Part shown: piece after piece, positions 19,552-28,375 of the stretch | How positions within the stretch are numbered: position 1 is the stretch's first letter | How the letters are laid out: the number at the start of each line of letters is the position of its first letter | Assembly: GCA_965219705.1 (NCBI GenBank) | Contig: OZ244789.1 | Coordinates: 930,001-994,000 of the forward strand | Length of the DNA: 64,000 nt | DNA from: JAJECS01 sp965219705 | Lineage (GTDB): Bacteria > Chloroflexota > UBA11872 | Direction: 5' to 3' | Translations under genes and position numbers: made by a program | Notes under the pieces: generated by a model | What the model was told of the DNA's origin: nothing | The model's database searches: none | What the model saw: the letters and a program-made list of their open reading frames with translations, nothing else

Positions 19552-20659
19552 AGCTCGCCAGCAGCTCTCGAAGCCGAGCAGCGACAATTTGCACGTCTTC
19601 GTCGGTGAGCGTGTTGGTGGCCACGGCTAGCTCGGCGCCTTCAACGCGCGCCCAGATCGGCGGGTGGCTGTCGCGCAAGTCTGCTGCGAGCGACTCAGCG
19701 GTATGGGCGCCGTCGGGGTCAATGGCGATCGCGGCCCGCCCCATGTCGGCATCCACGCGCGCCGCGACGCCCGGCACGCCGGCGAGTCCTTCGACCAGGG
19801 CGGCAGCGCGCGTGCCGGCGGCGGCGCGCGTGGCTTCATAGCCGCCGCTGCGCCATTCACGCAACGCCTCGATAACGGCGACGGCTTCCGCGCGATCGAG
19901 CTTGAACCCGCGGCCGAAGGCCCTGCCGCCGTGCAACTCGAAGCCGATGAAACCATGCATCGCCGCCGCGCGCACGAGGTCGCGGCGGCCGCACAGGAGT
20001 CCGGTCGAGTTCGGCGCTCCGATGTACTTGGCGCCGAATCCGATCAGGTCGGCGCCGCTGCTCACGACCTCGTTCATGAGTTGGGGCGGACTAACGTGAC
20101 CGGCGGCATCCAGGATTACGGGAATTCCGCGCGCGTGCGCCATCGCCACGACGTCAGCGAGGCGAACGCTGCCCCAGCGGCCGTCGAATGACGCCACGAA
20201 GAAGACGGCCGCCGTGTCGGCGGTGAGCTCAGCTTCGAACGCTTCAGCCTCGACCATCACGAGCCGCGCCCCGGCCACGCTTGGCATGCGGGCGTACTCG
20301 TTGCGGTGGGCCGACTGCATGACGACCTTGTTGGCCATGCCGGTCGTATCCGGGAGCCGCGCGATGAGCTCCGGGTCGTCGCCGGCGAGGCAGGCCGCGG
20401 TGCCGAGGGCCATGGCCGCCGCGCAGCCCGACGTTGGATAGGCCGCCTCGCAGCCCAGAATCTCGGCGACCAAGTCGCCGACGCGCGTGAGCAGGGCGTC
20501 CAAGTCCACGAATGATGTGTTGGCGGCCTCCATGGCGGCCAGCACGCGTGGCGAGAGCCGCGACCCGCCGAGCACCGTTTGATTGCCTCGGCCGTTGATT
20601 ACGCGCTCGAGTCCCAGATCGGCATAGACGTCGGCGGTTACAGAGTCGTTGGGCACCAT
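19550..20659 (-). CDS. SelA-like PLP-dependent enzyme
   Basis: The protein resembles the SelA/DgaE-like group of fold-type I PLP enzymes (ammonia lyases acting on amino sugar phosphates, and selenocysteine synthase-like proteins). It shows INGRGNQTVLGGSRLSPRVLAAME near the N-terminus, VILDAAGH for the PLP-nitrogen aspartate, and FGAKYIGAPNSTGLLCGR for the Schiff-base lysine. The ATG at 20657-20659 is preferred over an earlier one because the extra 22 residues are basic and not conserved. Length is 369 residues. It is not next to selB or selD, so a selenocysteine role is unlikely. The substrate is not known. Confidence 0.75.
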   Translation of the reverse strand: MVPNDSVTADVYADLGLERVINGRGNQTVLGGSRLSPRVLAAMEAANTSFVDLDALLTRVGDLVAEILGCEAAYPTSGCAAAMALGTAACLAGDDPELIARLPDTTGMANKVVMQSAHRNEYARMPSVAGARLVMVEAEAFEAELTADTAAVFFVASFDGRWGSVRLADVVAMAHARGIPVILDAAGHVSPPQLMNEVVSSGADLIGFGAKYIGAPNSTGLLCGRRDLVRAAAMHGFIGFELHGGRAFGRGFKLDRAEAVAVIEALREWRSGGYEATRAAAGTRAAALVEGLAGVPGVAARVDADMGRAAIAIDPDGAHTAESLAADLRDSHPPIWARVEGAELAVATNTLTDEDVQIVAARLRELLAS

Positions 20660-20782
20660 CGCGGCTCGATTCAGGCTGCACCTTTGCCACCGGTGATGGT
20701 AGGCGATGGCGCGCCGGCGTGACACCGCGTCCTGAACGGCGGAACATGAGACGCGGCCGGCTACCGGCAGGAAGGTTCGACG

Positions 20783-22348
20783 ATGCCCGCACTCTCAGGG
20801 GGACGACCGTCGGTGCGGTCGATGGGCGGCATGGTGGCGTCGGCGCACCCCCTCGCCACCGCGGCCGGTGCGCGGATGCTCATGGCCGGGGGGAACGCCT
20901 TCGATGCCGCCGTGGCCACGGCGGCGGCGCTGGGCGTGGCGGAGTGCTACATGTCGGGCCTCGCCGGCATGGGCGTGGCCTGCTGCTATGTGGCCGCCGA
21001 GCGGAACGTGCGCGCGCTTGACTTCGTGCCGATGGTTCCGCGCCGCCTGAAGACTGACGCGCGGCGCGGTGAGAGTTTCGGCAACCCGGCCCAGACGGCG
21101 GGCACGCCCGGGGCCTTGGCCGGTTGGTGGGCGTTGCTGGAGCGTTATGGCAGCAAGCCGCCGGCGGAAGTGCTCCAGCCCGCCATCGAGCTTGCGCGCG
21201 AGGGCTTCCCGCTCTCACTCTTCGCCGTTGAATTCTTCGAGATTTGCATCGAGCGGCACGCCGCCCAGTCGGAGTGGCTCGACGTGTTCACCCCCGACCG
21301 CGTGGTGCCGCCCGCCGGCTCGGTATTGCGGCAACCGGACTTGGCCGCGACGCTCGAACGCATCGTCGCCGATGGGCCGGGCGCGTTGCACGACGGCCCG
21401 CTGGGCGCGGCTCTGGCGCGGCACGTGCAAGCCAAGGGCGGCTGGATCGGTCAAGACGACCTGCGGGACGTGCAGCCCCGGTGGACGGAGCCGCTGGCCG
21501 CGCCTTTCAAGGACGCACAGGTGCATACGCCGCCGCCAACCAGCGAAGGCATCCAGATGCTGCTGACGTTGCGCATCTTGGCGGACGAGCCGGCGGCGAA
21601 CGACGATCCGGCGTACTCGGATGCGCTCGTGCGGGCGATCCGAGTGGCCGCGGCGACCCGGATTCGGCACACGAACACGCCGCGAGATGAGATGGAAGCG
21701 CTCCTCGACGACGCGGCGGTTGCGCGCCTGCGCGCCGAGGCGGCAACCGCCATCGCGAGCCGCACGAGCACGCGGGGCGAGGTGCATCCGCCGCAGCACA
21801 CCACCGCCCTGGCGACCGGCGACGCTCAGGGAAATCTGGTCTGCCTGACGCAGAGCCTGGGCGGCAAATTCGGGTCGGGCTTGGTGGTGCCGGGCACGGG
21901 AATCGTCTTGAACAACTTGCTGGAATGGGGCGACCACGACCCGACAAGCCCAAACTATCTCGCCGGCGGCCGGCCGCTGTCCCTGCCCCTCGCGCCGACG
22001 ATCGTCACCCGCGCGGGCGAGCCGTGGCTAGCGCTCGGCACGCCCGGGAGCTACACGATTTGCCAGGCACAGGCGCAAGTGCTGGTGGGCATGCTGGCGC
22101 TTGGCCGCGACGTGCAATCGGCGATCGAGGCGCCGCGGCTGCATGCCCACGACGGCGATCTGGTACGGGTCGAAGCACGCACGCCACCGACGGTCGTCGA
22201 GACGCTCCGCGCTCGCGGCCACCGCGTGGAGCTGGCCGAGGCGTTCGATCAAGCGATGGGCGGCATGCAGGGTGTGGTGCGGGCCGCGGCCGGCTGGCTG
22301 GAAGGCGGCGCGGACCCGCGGCGCGAGGGCTACGCCCTGGGCGTTTGA
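20783..22348 (+). CDS. Gamma-glutamyltransferase family protein (paralogue 1)
   Basis: This 521-residue N-terminal nucleophile hydrolase resembles gamma-glutamyltransferases. It has GGNAFDAAVATAAALGV near the N-terminus and the self-cleavage site HTTAL near residue 340, whose threonine becomes the catalytic N-terminus. SLGGKFGSG and GTPGSYTICQAQAQ follow. No signal peptide is visible, so the enzyme may be cytoplasmic, or the substrate may differ from glutathione. Related proteins also act as cephalosporin acylases. It stands alone between divergent and convergent genes. A second, quite different paralogue is at 61624-63318. Confidence 0.87.
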   Translation: MPALSGGRPSVRSMGGMVASAHPLATAAGARMLMAGGNAFDAAVATAAALGVAECYMSGLAGMGVACCYVAAERNVRALDFVPMVPRRLKTDARRGESFGNPAQTAGTPGALAGWWALLERYGSKPPAEVLQPAIELAREGFPLSLFAVEFFEICIERHAAQSEWLDVFTPDRVVPPAGSVLRQPDLAATLERIVADGPGALHDGPLGAALARHVQAKGGWIGQDDLRDVQPRWTEPLAAPFKDAQVHTPPPTSEGIQMLLTLRILADEPAANDDPAYSDALVRAIRVAAATRIRHTNTPRDEMEALLDDAAVARLRAEAATAIASRTSTRGEVHPPQHTTALATGDAQGNLVCLTQSLGGKFGSGLVVPGTGIVLNNLLEWGDHDPTSPNYLAGGRPLSLPLAPTIVTRAGEPWLALGTPGSYTICQAQAQVLVGMLALGRDVQSAIEAPRLHAHDGDLVRVEARTPPTVVETLRARGHRVELAEAFDQAMGGMQGVVRAAAGWLEGGADPRREGYALGV

Positions 22349-22351
22349 CGC

Positions 22352-23362
22352 TTACTCGTGGTCGTGGTGGTGCGCGGACTCGGCGTAGTGCTGGGCCAGA
22401 ACGTCGCCGCCAAAGTCGTTGGTGAAATCGCGCCACACCGAATGGATGTGGTTCGCGCCGTCCTGGGTGTTGTCGTATTCGATCAGGAACGTTGACCCGA
22501 CCACCGCGTAATAGTGGCCATGCCCCGGGTCCTGGGGACCGGCCCAGGCAAACGTGACGGCGTCCAGACCGGCGCGCTCGATGTCGTGCCAGGCGTTGGC
22601 GGCCATTTCCCCGGCCGAGCGGTCGACGTAGTGCCGGATGAGCCGCACGAGTTGCTCGCGTTGCGGCTCGCCCATATCGCCGAGGGCGAGGCCCTGGGGC
22701 GCCATGCCAGGTTGAATGGCCCGATAGTTCTTCGTGAGAATGTCATCGGGCGCCTGGGCGTCGACCACGGCGACGCGGCGCTGATCGGGCGTGAGCTGCC
22801 CGAGCAGGGAACGAGCCAAGTCTTCCTCTACGGCCAGCACGCGCAGACCCTTCTCGGGTCCATGCCGCACTTCGGCTGGATTGGCGCCGAAGAAGAGCGG
22901 CACGCAGGCCACGTACGCCTGCGCTGCAATGGTGATGTGGGTCAAGAGATGGTGGCCGCACACGCGCCAGCCCCAGCGGTCGGCGCCGGGTTGGCCGAAC
23001 ACGCTGAGGTGGTAGTCCTCGGGGTCTCGCCGCCACCGCTGGGGAAGCCGCTGCCAACGCTCCCACTCGTCGAGGATGGTCTCGTGCGCCATGATCTGCT
23101 GGGCCTGGCGCCAGCCGCGCGGGCTGAGCCCGGTGGCCACCAGATTCACGGCCGCCCGCCGCTGGGCCGACTTCATGGCTTTGATCGAAAGGCCGCGCCG
23201 CGGCACCGGCGTGTAGTGCCAGATAAACCGTTCATCGCCGAGGAATGGGAACATGGCGTCCGCCCGTTGCGAGGCGTCGAGCGACTCCAGGAAGTCACGC
23301 GCCGCCGCGGTCATCGCGGAGGCCGCCCGCGGCGCGTATGCGGTGACGGCCGCCGGGGTCAT
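22352..23362 (-). CDS. DUF3500 domain protein
   Basis: The start is the ATG at 23360-23362, which overlaps the ribH stop by four bases (ATGA), giving 336 residues. The protein matches the DUF3500 family in its WHYTPVPRRGLSIKAM block near the N-terminus, the central GHHLLTHIT, and the C-terminal HYYAVVGSTFLIEYDNTQDGANHIHSVWRDF pattern. The last residues are very His-rich (AESAHHHDHE) and could bind metal. The family is widespread but has no established function. Its tight coupling to the riboflavin operon suggests, but does not prove, a flavin-related or co-regulated role. Confidence 0.86.
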   Translation of the reverse strand: MTPAAVTAYAPRAASAMTAAARDFLESLDASQRADAMFPFLGDERFIWHYTPVPRRGLSIKAMKSAQRRAAVNLVATGLSPRGWRQAQQIMAHETILDEWERWQRLPQRWRRDPEDYHLSVFGQPGADRWGWRVCGHHLLTHITIAAQAYVACVPLFFGANPAEVRHGPEKGLRVLAVEEDLARSLLGQLTPDQRRVAVVDAQAPDDILTKNYRAIQPGMAPQGLALGDMGEPQREQLVRLIRHYVDRSAGEMAANAWHDIERAGLDAVTFAWAGPQDPGHGHYYAVVGSTFLIEYDNTQDGANHIHSVWRDFTNDFGGDVLAQHYAESAHHHDHE

Positions 23363-23886
23363 AGCTCGGCGGCGGGGAGCACGGGGCGGCCCTGGCGAAC
23401 CACGGCCAGGACGCGCGCCATCTCGATCGCCGCGAGCGCCGCGTCGCCGCCGCGATTGCCGGCGCGAGATCCACTCCGATCCACGGCCTGCGCCAACGTC
23501 TCGGCGGTAACGACGCCGTAGATCACGGGCGTTCCGGTGTCGAGCGCGGCGCGCGCGATGCCCCGGGCCGACTCCTGGGCCACGTGGTCGTAGTGGGTGG
23601 TCTCCCCGCGAATGATGCATCCCAGGCACACCACCGCGTCGACGTCACGCGCGGCGATGAGCTCGCGCGCCGTGACCGGCAACTCCATGGCCCCGGGCAC
23701 CCAGGTGACGACGATGTCCTCATCGGCCACGCCGTGCCGGCGCAGCTCGCGCCGGCAGGCGCGGAGCAGGTGGGTGGTGAAGAGCTCGTTGAACCGGGCG
23801 ACGACGATGCCCACGGTGAGACCGGCGCCGTCGAGCGTCGGCTCGATGACTTCGCCGGCAGTCGTCGGTGAGTCGGGATCAAACAC
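23359..23886 (-). CDS. ribH: 6,7-dimethyl-8-ribityllumazine synthase
   Basis: RibH condenses the pyrimidine and the butanone phosphate precursors to lumazine, the penultimate step of riboflavin synthesis, and usually forms a 60-mer. Motifs include GIVVARFNELFTTHLL, VPGAMELPVTAREL and GCIIRGETTHYDHVA with the catalytic histidine. An ATG at 23946 would overlap ribBA by 68 bp. The GTG at 23884-23886 overlaps by only 8 bp and leaves the conserved region intact, so it is preferred; no clear ribosome-binding site decides this. DUF3500 follows with an ATGA overlap. Confidence 0.93.
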   Translation of the reverse strand: MFDPDSPTTAGEVIEPTLDGAGLTVGIVVARFNELFTTHLLRACRRELRRHGVADEDIVVTWVPGAMELPVTARELIAARDVDAVVCLGCIIRGETTHYDHVAQESARGIARAALDTGTPVIYGVVTAETLAQAVDRSGSRAGNRGGDAALAAIEMARVLAVVRQGRPVLPAAEL

Positions 23887-25078
23887 GATGGCCCATTCGC
23901 TGTCGCTTGGTTTCCAGGTACCGCTGATTATGCTCGCCCGGCTCAATCGTAAGCGGAATCTGCTCGACTACGTGGAGCCCATAGGCACGGAGCCCCTCGG
24001 TCTTCTTTGGATTGTTCGTGAGGAGCCGCAGCTCGCGCAGACCCAGGTCGCGCAGGATCTGGGCGCCGACGCCGTAGTCGCGCAGATCGACGGCGAAGCC
24101 GAGATGGCGGTCGGCCTCGACGGTGTCCAGTCCGTCGTCCTGCAGCTGATAGGCGTGCAGCTTGTTGGCCAAGCCAATCCCCCGACCCTCCTGGCGCATG
24201 TACAGGACGACTCCCCGGCCTTCGGCCTCGATGCGCTGCTTGGCCACGGCGAGCTGATCGCCGCAGTCGCAGCGCTGCGAGCCGAACGCGTCGCCGGTGA
24301 GGCACTCGGAATGCACCCGCACGAGCGGCGGGCTGCCACCGGCAACTTGACCCTTCACCAGCGCGACGTGGTCCTCATTTGTCGTGGTATCGCGAAAGGC
24401 GATGGCCCGAAAGGTCCCGGCCGCGGTCGGCAGCGCCGCTTCGGCGCCGCGGATCACGACGCGCTCGTTGAGGCGGCGGTGGCGCACGATTTCGCTGATT
24501 GAGATCGACGGGATATCGTGGCCCTCGAGGAGCCGGCGGGCCTCCGCGGGACGGGCGGCGCGGCCCTCCGGCGTGTGCAGCGTGGCGAGCGCGGCCACCG
24601 GCGGCAACTCGGCCAGCCGCGCCAAATCGATGGCGGCTTCCGTGTGGCCCAAGCGCCGCAGCACGCCGCCGCTGCGCCCGCGCAGGGGCCCCACATGCCC
24701 CGGCTTGCCAAACGCGGCCGCGCGGTGCGACGGATCGGCCAAGGCGCGGATGGTGCCTACCACGCCCGGCAGCGACCCCGGCTGCGGCTGCTGGTCGAGA
24801 AGATCCACGGTGACGGTGAAGGCCGCCGAACGAGCACGGGAATTGGCCTGAGACTCAACCATGAGCGGAAGGCCAAGCGCGTCAAGCCGCTCGGGTGCCA
24901 CAGGGATATGGAGCTGCCCACTGGTGAGACCGCGCATCTTGGCAAGGGTCGCCTCGGTGAGCCTAGCGCCGGCCGTGACGAGGTCGACGTCAGGCGGGTC
25001 GCGGCCGTCGTCCACCACCGCGACGATTCCGCCTTCGGCGACGTGGCGGAATAGGGCCTCGATCTCGGCGCCGTTCAT
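23879..25078 (-). CDS. ribBA: RibBA-like protein: degenerate DHBP synthase half, intact GTP cyclohydrolase II half
   Basis: The 399-residue protein has the bifunctional RibB-RibA layout. The C-terminal GTP cyclohydrolase II looks complete: zinc cysteines C259, C270 and C272 in SECLTGDAFGSQRCDCG, then RQEGRGIGLANKLHAYQLQ and DYGVGAQILRDLG. The N-terminal RibB half keeps GHTEAAIDLARL (144-155) but has lost key acidic residues. The usual DRENEGD loop reads RDPPDVD (26-32), the TTGISA block is absent, and the late active-site glutamate aligns with Thr167. GTP cyclohydrolase II activity is expected; DHBP synthase activity is doubtful. It overlaps ribE by 4 bp. Confidence 0.9.
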   Translation of the reverse strand: MNGAEIEALFRHVAEGGIVAVVDDGRDPPDVDLVTAGARLTEATLAKMRGLTSGQLHIPVAPERLDALGLPLMVESQANSRARSAAFTVTVDLLDQQPQPGSLPGVVGTIRALADPSHRAAAFGKPGHVGPLRGRSGGVLRRLGHTEAAIDLARLAELPPVAALATLHTPEGRAARPAEARRLLEGHDIPSISISEIVRHRRLNERVVIRGAEAALPTAAGTFRAIAFRDTTTNEDHVALVKGQVAGGSPPLVRVHSECLTGDAFGSQRCDCGDQLAVAKQRIEAEGRGVVLYMRQEGRGIGLANKLHAYQLQDDGLDTVEADRHLGFAVDLRDYGVGAQILRDLGLRELRLLTNNPKKTEGLRAYGLHVVEQIPLTIEPGEHNQRYLETKRQRMGHRV

Positions 25079-25734
25079 TCCTCCGCCTCCACGTCCATGA
25101 AGCCCGACGCTTGGAGCTGCGCCCGGCTGAGCGCGGACTCCAGAGGAATCGCGGCCAGTGCACGGGCCACATACTTGGCCAGCACATCCACCTCAAGGTT
25201 GGCACAGTACCCGGGCGGTGCCGACCCCAGTGTCACCCGAGCGCGCGTGTGGGGAATCAGCGCCACACGGAATTCAGCGGCGGAAGCGTCGACCACGGTG
25301 AGGCTCACGCCGTCGAGGGCGACAAAGCCCTTGGTGACGACCTGGGCGGCGTGCTCGGGCGGCAGGGTGAAGGTCACCAGCTCGCTGGCCCCGTCCGGCT
25401 CGCGATTGGTGACGGTGCACGTGCCGTCCACGTGCCCTTGGACGACGTGTCCGCCAAATCGGCCGTCGGCGGGCAGCGAGCGCTCGACGTTCACGGCGTC
25501 GCCAACGTCGAGGCAGCCAAGGTTGGTTCGGCGCAGCGTTTCCGGCACAACCTCGACGGTCATGCGGTCGTCGTCGACTTGCACCGCCGTGAGACACACG
25601 CCGTTGATCGCCACGCTGTCACCGATGGCCACACCGTCGCCGAGCACCGGCGCGGCGACGACGAGGCGGTGCACGCCCGCGCGGCTCCCGGCCTCGACGA
25701 CTTCGCCAAGCGCCTCCACGATTCCAGTGAACAT
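25075..25734 (-). CDS. ribE: Riboflavin synthase alpha chain
   Basis: This 219-residue enzyme makes riboflavin by dismutating two lumazines. It shows the family start MFTGIVEALGEV and the internal duplication of lumazine-binding domains: GDSVAINGVCLTAV in the first and GGHVVQGHVDGT followed by FVALDGVSLTVVD in the second. Length is slightly above the usual 200-215. It is three bases from ribD and overlaps ribBA by four bases. Confidence 0.95.
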   Translation of the reverse strand: MFTGIVEALGEVVEAGSRAGVHRLVVAAPVLGDGVAIGDSVAINGVCLTAVQVDDDRMTVEVVPETLRRTNLGCLDVGDAVNVERSLPADGRFGGHVVQGHVDGTCTVTNREPDGASELVTFTLPPEHAAQVVTKGFVALDGVSLTVVDASAAEFRVALIPHTRARVTLGSAPPGYCANLEVDVLAKYVARALAAIPLESALSRAQLQASGFMDVEAEE

Positions 25735-25737
25735 GAC

Positions 25738-26892
25738 TTAGCCGACCTGTGCCGCGGGAAGTCGGCCACTGACCATGATGTCTGGTCCGAGCCGGCGCAC
25801 GGTGGGCTCGTCGAGCGTCCAGGGCAGAAAGCGGCTCGCCTGCGGCGGGGCGTCCAACGCGGGGACGCCGGGACCCATCAGGCGCGGGGCGACGAATACG
25901 ACGACTTCATCGACGAGGTTCGCGGCGACGAGCGCACCGAGCAGCTGGGACCCGCCTTCCACCAGCACATGCGCCAGGCCGCGAGCGCCCAGGCATGTCA
26001 GCGCGGCCGCCAGATCGACCCGGCCCTCGGGATCGCCGGCCACGCGGACGACCTCGGCGCCGGCGCGCTCAAGTCGAGCGCGGTCGGCGTCTGACTCCCG
26101 CGAGGTGAGAACCAGGGTCGACCCCGCCTCACGGAGCATGCGCGCGTCCGGCGCCAGCGAAGCCGCCGAGCAGAGGACCACGCGCAGCGGCTGACGCCGG
26201 TCGGCCGGCGCCGGTCGCACGGTGAGCCGCGGATCGTCGATCCGCGCGGTCGCCGCGCCGACGATCACCGCGTCGACCCTGTCCCTGAGGCGGTGGGCCT
26301 CGGCCCTGGCCTCGGCTCCCGTGATCGATTCGCCGCCGCGTGGGCCGGCGATCTTGCCGTCAAGCGTCATCGCCCATTTTGCCGTGACGAACGGCCGGCC
26401 GCGGGTGGCCAGGGTCAAGAACGGCGCGATGAGGGCGTTGGCCTCACGGTCGAGCCGCCCAACTTCCGTGGCGATGCCCGCGCTGGCGAGCGCCTCAAGG
26501 CCGCCGCCCAACACCCGCGGGTTTGGGTCGCGCGCGCCAACGACCACGCGGGCGATGCCCGCACGCTGAACGGCCTGCGTGCAGGGCGGCGTCCGTCCGA
26601 AGTGATTGCACGGCTCCAGTGTCACGACGAGCGTGCCGCCCCGGGCCCGCTCTTGCGCCGCGGCGAGCGCGGCCACCTCGGCATGCGGTCCGCCGGGCGG
26701 GTGGGTCGCCCCCTCGCCAACCACGCGTTCGCCCTGCAGGACCACGGCGCCCACGGGCGGGTGCGGGCTGGTGCGTCCACGCACGGCGCGCGCGAGGTCG
26801 ATGGCCCGGCGCATCGCGCGCGCCAGGGTTTGCTCGTCCGTTGCGGGCAGCGTGTGGGTGAAGGTCATAGTCGCCGACGATGTCATCTCCAC
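25738..26892 (-). CDS. ribD: Bifunctional riboflavin deaminase/reductase
   Basis: RibD performs the second and third steps after GTP cyclohydrolase II. The N-terminal deaminase has GPHAEVAALAAA with the zinc histidine, and EPCNHFGRTPPCTQAV with the two zinc cysteines. The C-terminal reductase has FVTAKWAMTLDGKIA, ESITGAEARAEAHRLR and HVLVEGGSQLLGALV. The family's SPNPxVG is SPHPPVG here. Three ATGs are possible (26892, 26886, 26868); the last lies closest to the conserved part. It is the first gene of ribD-ribE-ribBA-ribH-DUF3500. Confidence 0.95.
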   Translation of the reverse strand: MEMTSSATMTFTHTLPATDEQTLARAMRRAIDLARAVRGRTSPHPPVGAVVLQGERVVGEGATHPPGGPHAEVAALAAAQERARGGTLVVTLEPCNHFGRTPPCTQAVQRAGIARVVVGARDPNPRVLGGGLEALASAGIATEVGRLDREANALIAPFLTLATRGRPFVTAKWAMTLDGKIAGPRGGESITGAEARAEAHRLRDRVDAVIVGAATARIDDPRLTVRPAPADRRQPLRVVLCSAASLAPDARMLREAGSTLVLTSRESDADRARLERAGAEVVRVAGDPEGRVDLAAALTCLGARGLAHVLVEGGSQLLGALVAANLVDEVVVFVAPRLMGPGVPALDAPPQASRFLPWTLDEPTVRRLGPDIMVSGRLPAAQVG

Positions 26893-26949
26893 GTGCGGCG
26901 AGACGGTGGCGATTCAAAGGCCGGGCCAGTCCGCCGACGTCTCAGGGCA

Positions 26950-26955
26950 ACTATA
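26950..26955 (-). promoter_or_regulatory. Putative -10 box of the riboflavin operon
   Basis: A minus-strand TATAGT lies about 58 bases before the first possible ribD start. No good -35 is seen. The implied leader is 50-75 nt, too short for an FMN riboswitch, and none of its conserved parts was recognised. Confidence 0.4.
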
Positions 26956-27047
26956 GACGCGGGGCCACGGCGAACCTAGACGCGTGCTCGGCACAGGCTC
27001 GTGTGGGACATTGCCGGTACTTCTCGCGAGGGCTGAGCGCCATATCG

Positions 27048-27752
27048 ATGCCAGACCAAGTCCCGGCCACGCAAACCGCCGCGATCTTCGACTTCAACGG
27101 CACGCTCGTCAGGGGTGAAGTCTGGCAAGCCCTGGAGTCGTGGATGGGCGGCCGCCGGGTGTGGAAACGTCGCAAGTCGTTGATGATCGTGCGCAAGTTG
27201 CCGGTCATCCTCGCGAGCAAACTCGGCCTCGTGAGCGCGGATTTCATGGTGCGCCGGTGGATGCCGGCGGCGTGGGCGACCGTGCGCGGGATGGATGAGC
27301 GGGAACTCGCCGCCCTCGTAGGGCATGCCTGGGAGACCGCATTTCGCCCGTCCTTGCGCCTGCGGGTGGCGGAGATGGTGCGCCAGCGCAAGGCGGAAGG
27401 TCATTGCACGGTCCTGGTGTCGGCAACCTACGAGCCGTTCTTGGAGCCGGTGCAACAGGCGCTGGGCTTCGACCTGGTGATCGGCACCCGCGTGGAAGTT
27501 GACGCCGGTCGCGTGACGGGTCGGGTGCTTGGCGACGTGGTGACCGGGCCGGAGAAAGTGCGGCGCGTCTTGACCATGGCGCAGGACGCCGATCCGCCCA
27601 TCGACCTGGAGTGCAGCCTGGCCTACGCCGATACCGAGCGCGACCTCGATTTGTTGCAACTCGTGGGCCGTCCGGTGGCGGTTTGGCCGAACGCGCGCCT
27701 TGAGCGCATCGCCCAAAGCCGGGACTGGCCGATCGTGCGCGACCCCGAGTAG
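27048..27752 (+). CDS. HAD-superfamily phosphatase-like protein with altered motif I
   Basis: The 234-residue protein resembles HAD-IB (SerB-like) hydrolases. Motif I is IFDFNGTLVRGE (D15, N17), so the second aspartate, normally the general acid/base, is asparagine. Motif II is VLVSATYEPF, and motif IV is YADTERDLDLLQLVGRPVAVWPN. The start ATG (27048) is chosen because family members begin a few residues before motif I. It is three bases upstream of coaE. It may have reduced phosphatase activity or a different phosphotransfer role. Confidence 0.78.
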   Translation: MPDQVPATQTAAIFDFNGTLVRGEVWQALESWMGGRRVWKRRKSLMIVRKLPVILASKLGLVSADFMVRRWMPAAWATVRGMDERELAALVGHAWETAFRPSLRLRVAEMVRQRKAEGHCTVLVSATYEPFLEPVQQALGFDLVIGTRVEVDAGRVTGRVLGDVVTGPEKVRRVLTMAQDADPPIDLECSLAYADTERDLDLLQLVGRPVAVWPNARLERIAQSRDWPIVRDPE

Positions 27753-27754
27753 CC

Positions 27755-28375
27755 GTGGTCAAGCACCCGGTGCTCGGGCTCACCGGCAATATCGGCGCGG
27801 GGAAGTCGACGGTAGCGGCGATGCTGCGGGACTTCGGCGCGCGGGTGATTGACTCCGACACGACCGTTCGAACGCTGCTGGAGTCCGATGCGGCCGTGCA
27901 GCGGCGCGTACGAGACGCGTTCCCAGCCGCAAGGCGGCCCGACGGCGTCGTCGACCGCGGCGCGCTCGCGCGGCTGGTGTTTGCGGACCGGGAGCAACTG
28001 CTGCTTCTCCAAGACTTGCTGTATCCGGCAGTCGGCGAGGCCACCGAGGCGCTGCTGGCCGAGGCCACTGACGCGCCCGCGACGTTCATCGAAGCCATCA
28101 ACGTCGTCGAGGGGCCGTCCGGGGGTCGGTTGGATGGGTTGTGGATCGTCGAGGCCGAGCCGACACTGCTGGTCGAGCGCGTCGCCGCCAGCGGGCGCCT
28201 CTCAGCCGCAGATGCTCAGGCCCGTCTCTCGATGCAGGCCGGCCCGGGGGCCAAGGGCGAGGCGTTTCGGCGTCTCCATCCGGAGCGGCCGATCGTGCGC
28301 ATCGTCAACAACGGCTCACTGCAGGAGCTGCGGGACCGCGTAGCCGAGCTGTGGCGGCGGGTGCCGACCGGCTAG
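27755..28375 (+). CDS. coaE: Dephospho-CoA kinase
   Basis: CoaE phosphorylates dephospho-CoA, the last step of coenzyme A synthesis. The 206-residue protein starts at a GTG and shows the P-loop GLTGNIGAGKSTVA, then VIDSD and a LID-type region. It lies 3 bp after the HAD gene and is probably co-transcribed. Its 3' end overlaps the convergent small gene by four bases. Confidence 0.93.
   Translation: MVKHPVLGLTGNIGAGKSTVAAMLRDFGARVIDSDTTVRTLLESDAAVQRRVRDAFPAARRPDGVVDRGALARLVFADREQLLLLQDLLYPAVGEATEALLAEATDAPATFIEAINVVEGPSGGRLDGLWIVEAEPTLLVERVAASGRLSAADAQARLSMQAGPGAKGEAFRRLHPERPIVRIVNNGSLQELRDRVAELWRRVPTG

Noticed and set aside
26893..27047. FMN riboswitch upstream of ribD
   Set aside because: None of its conserved segments is present.
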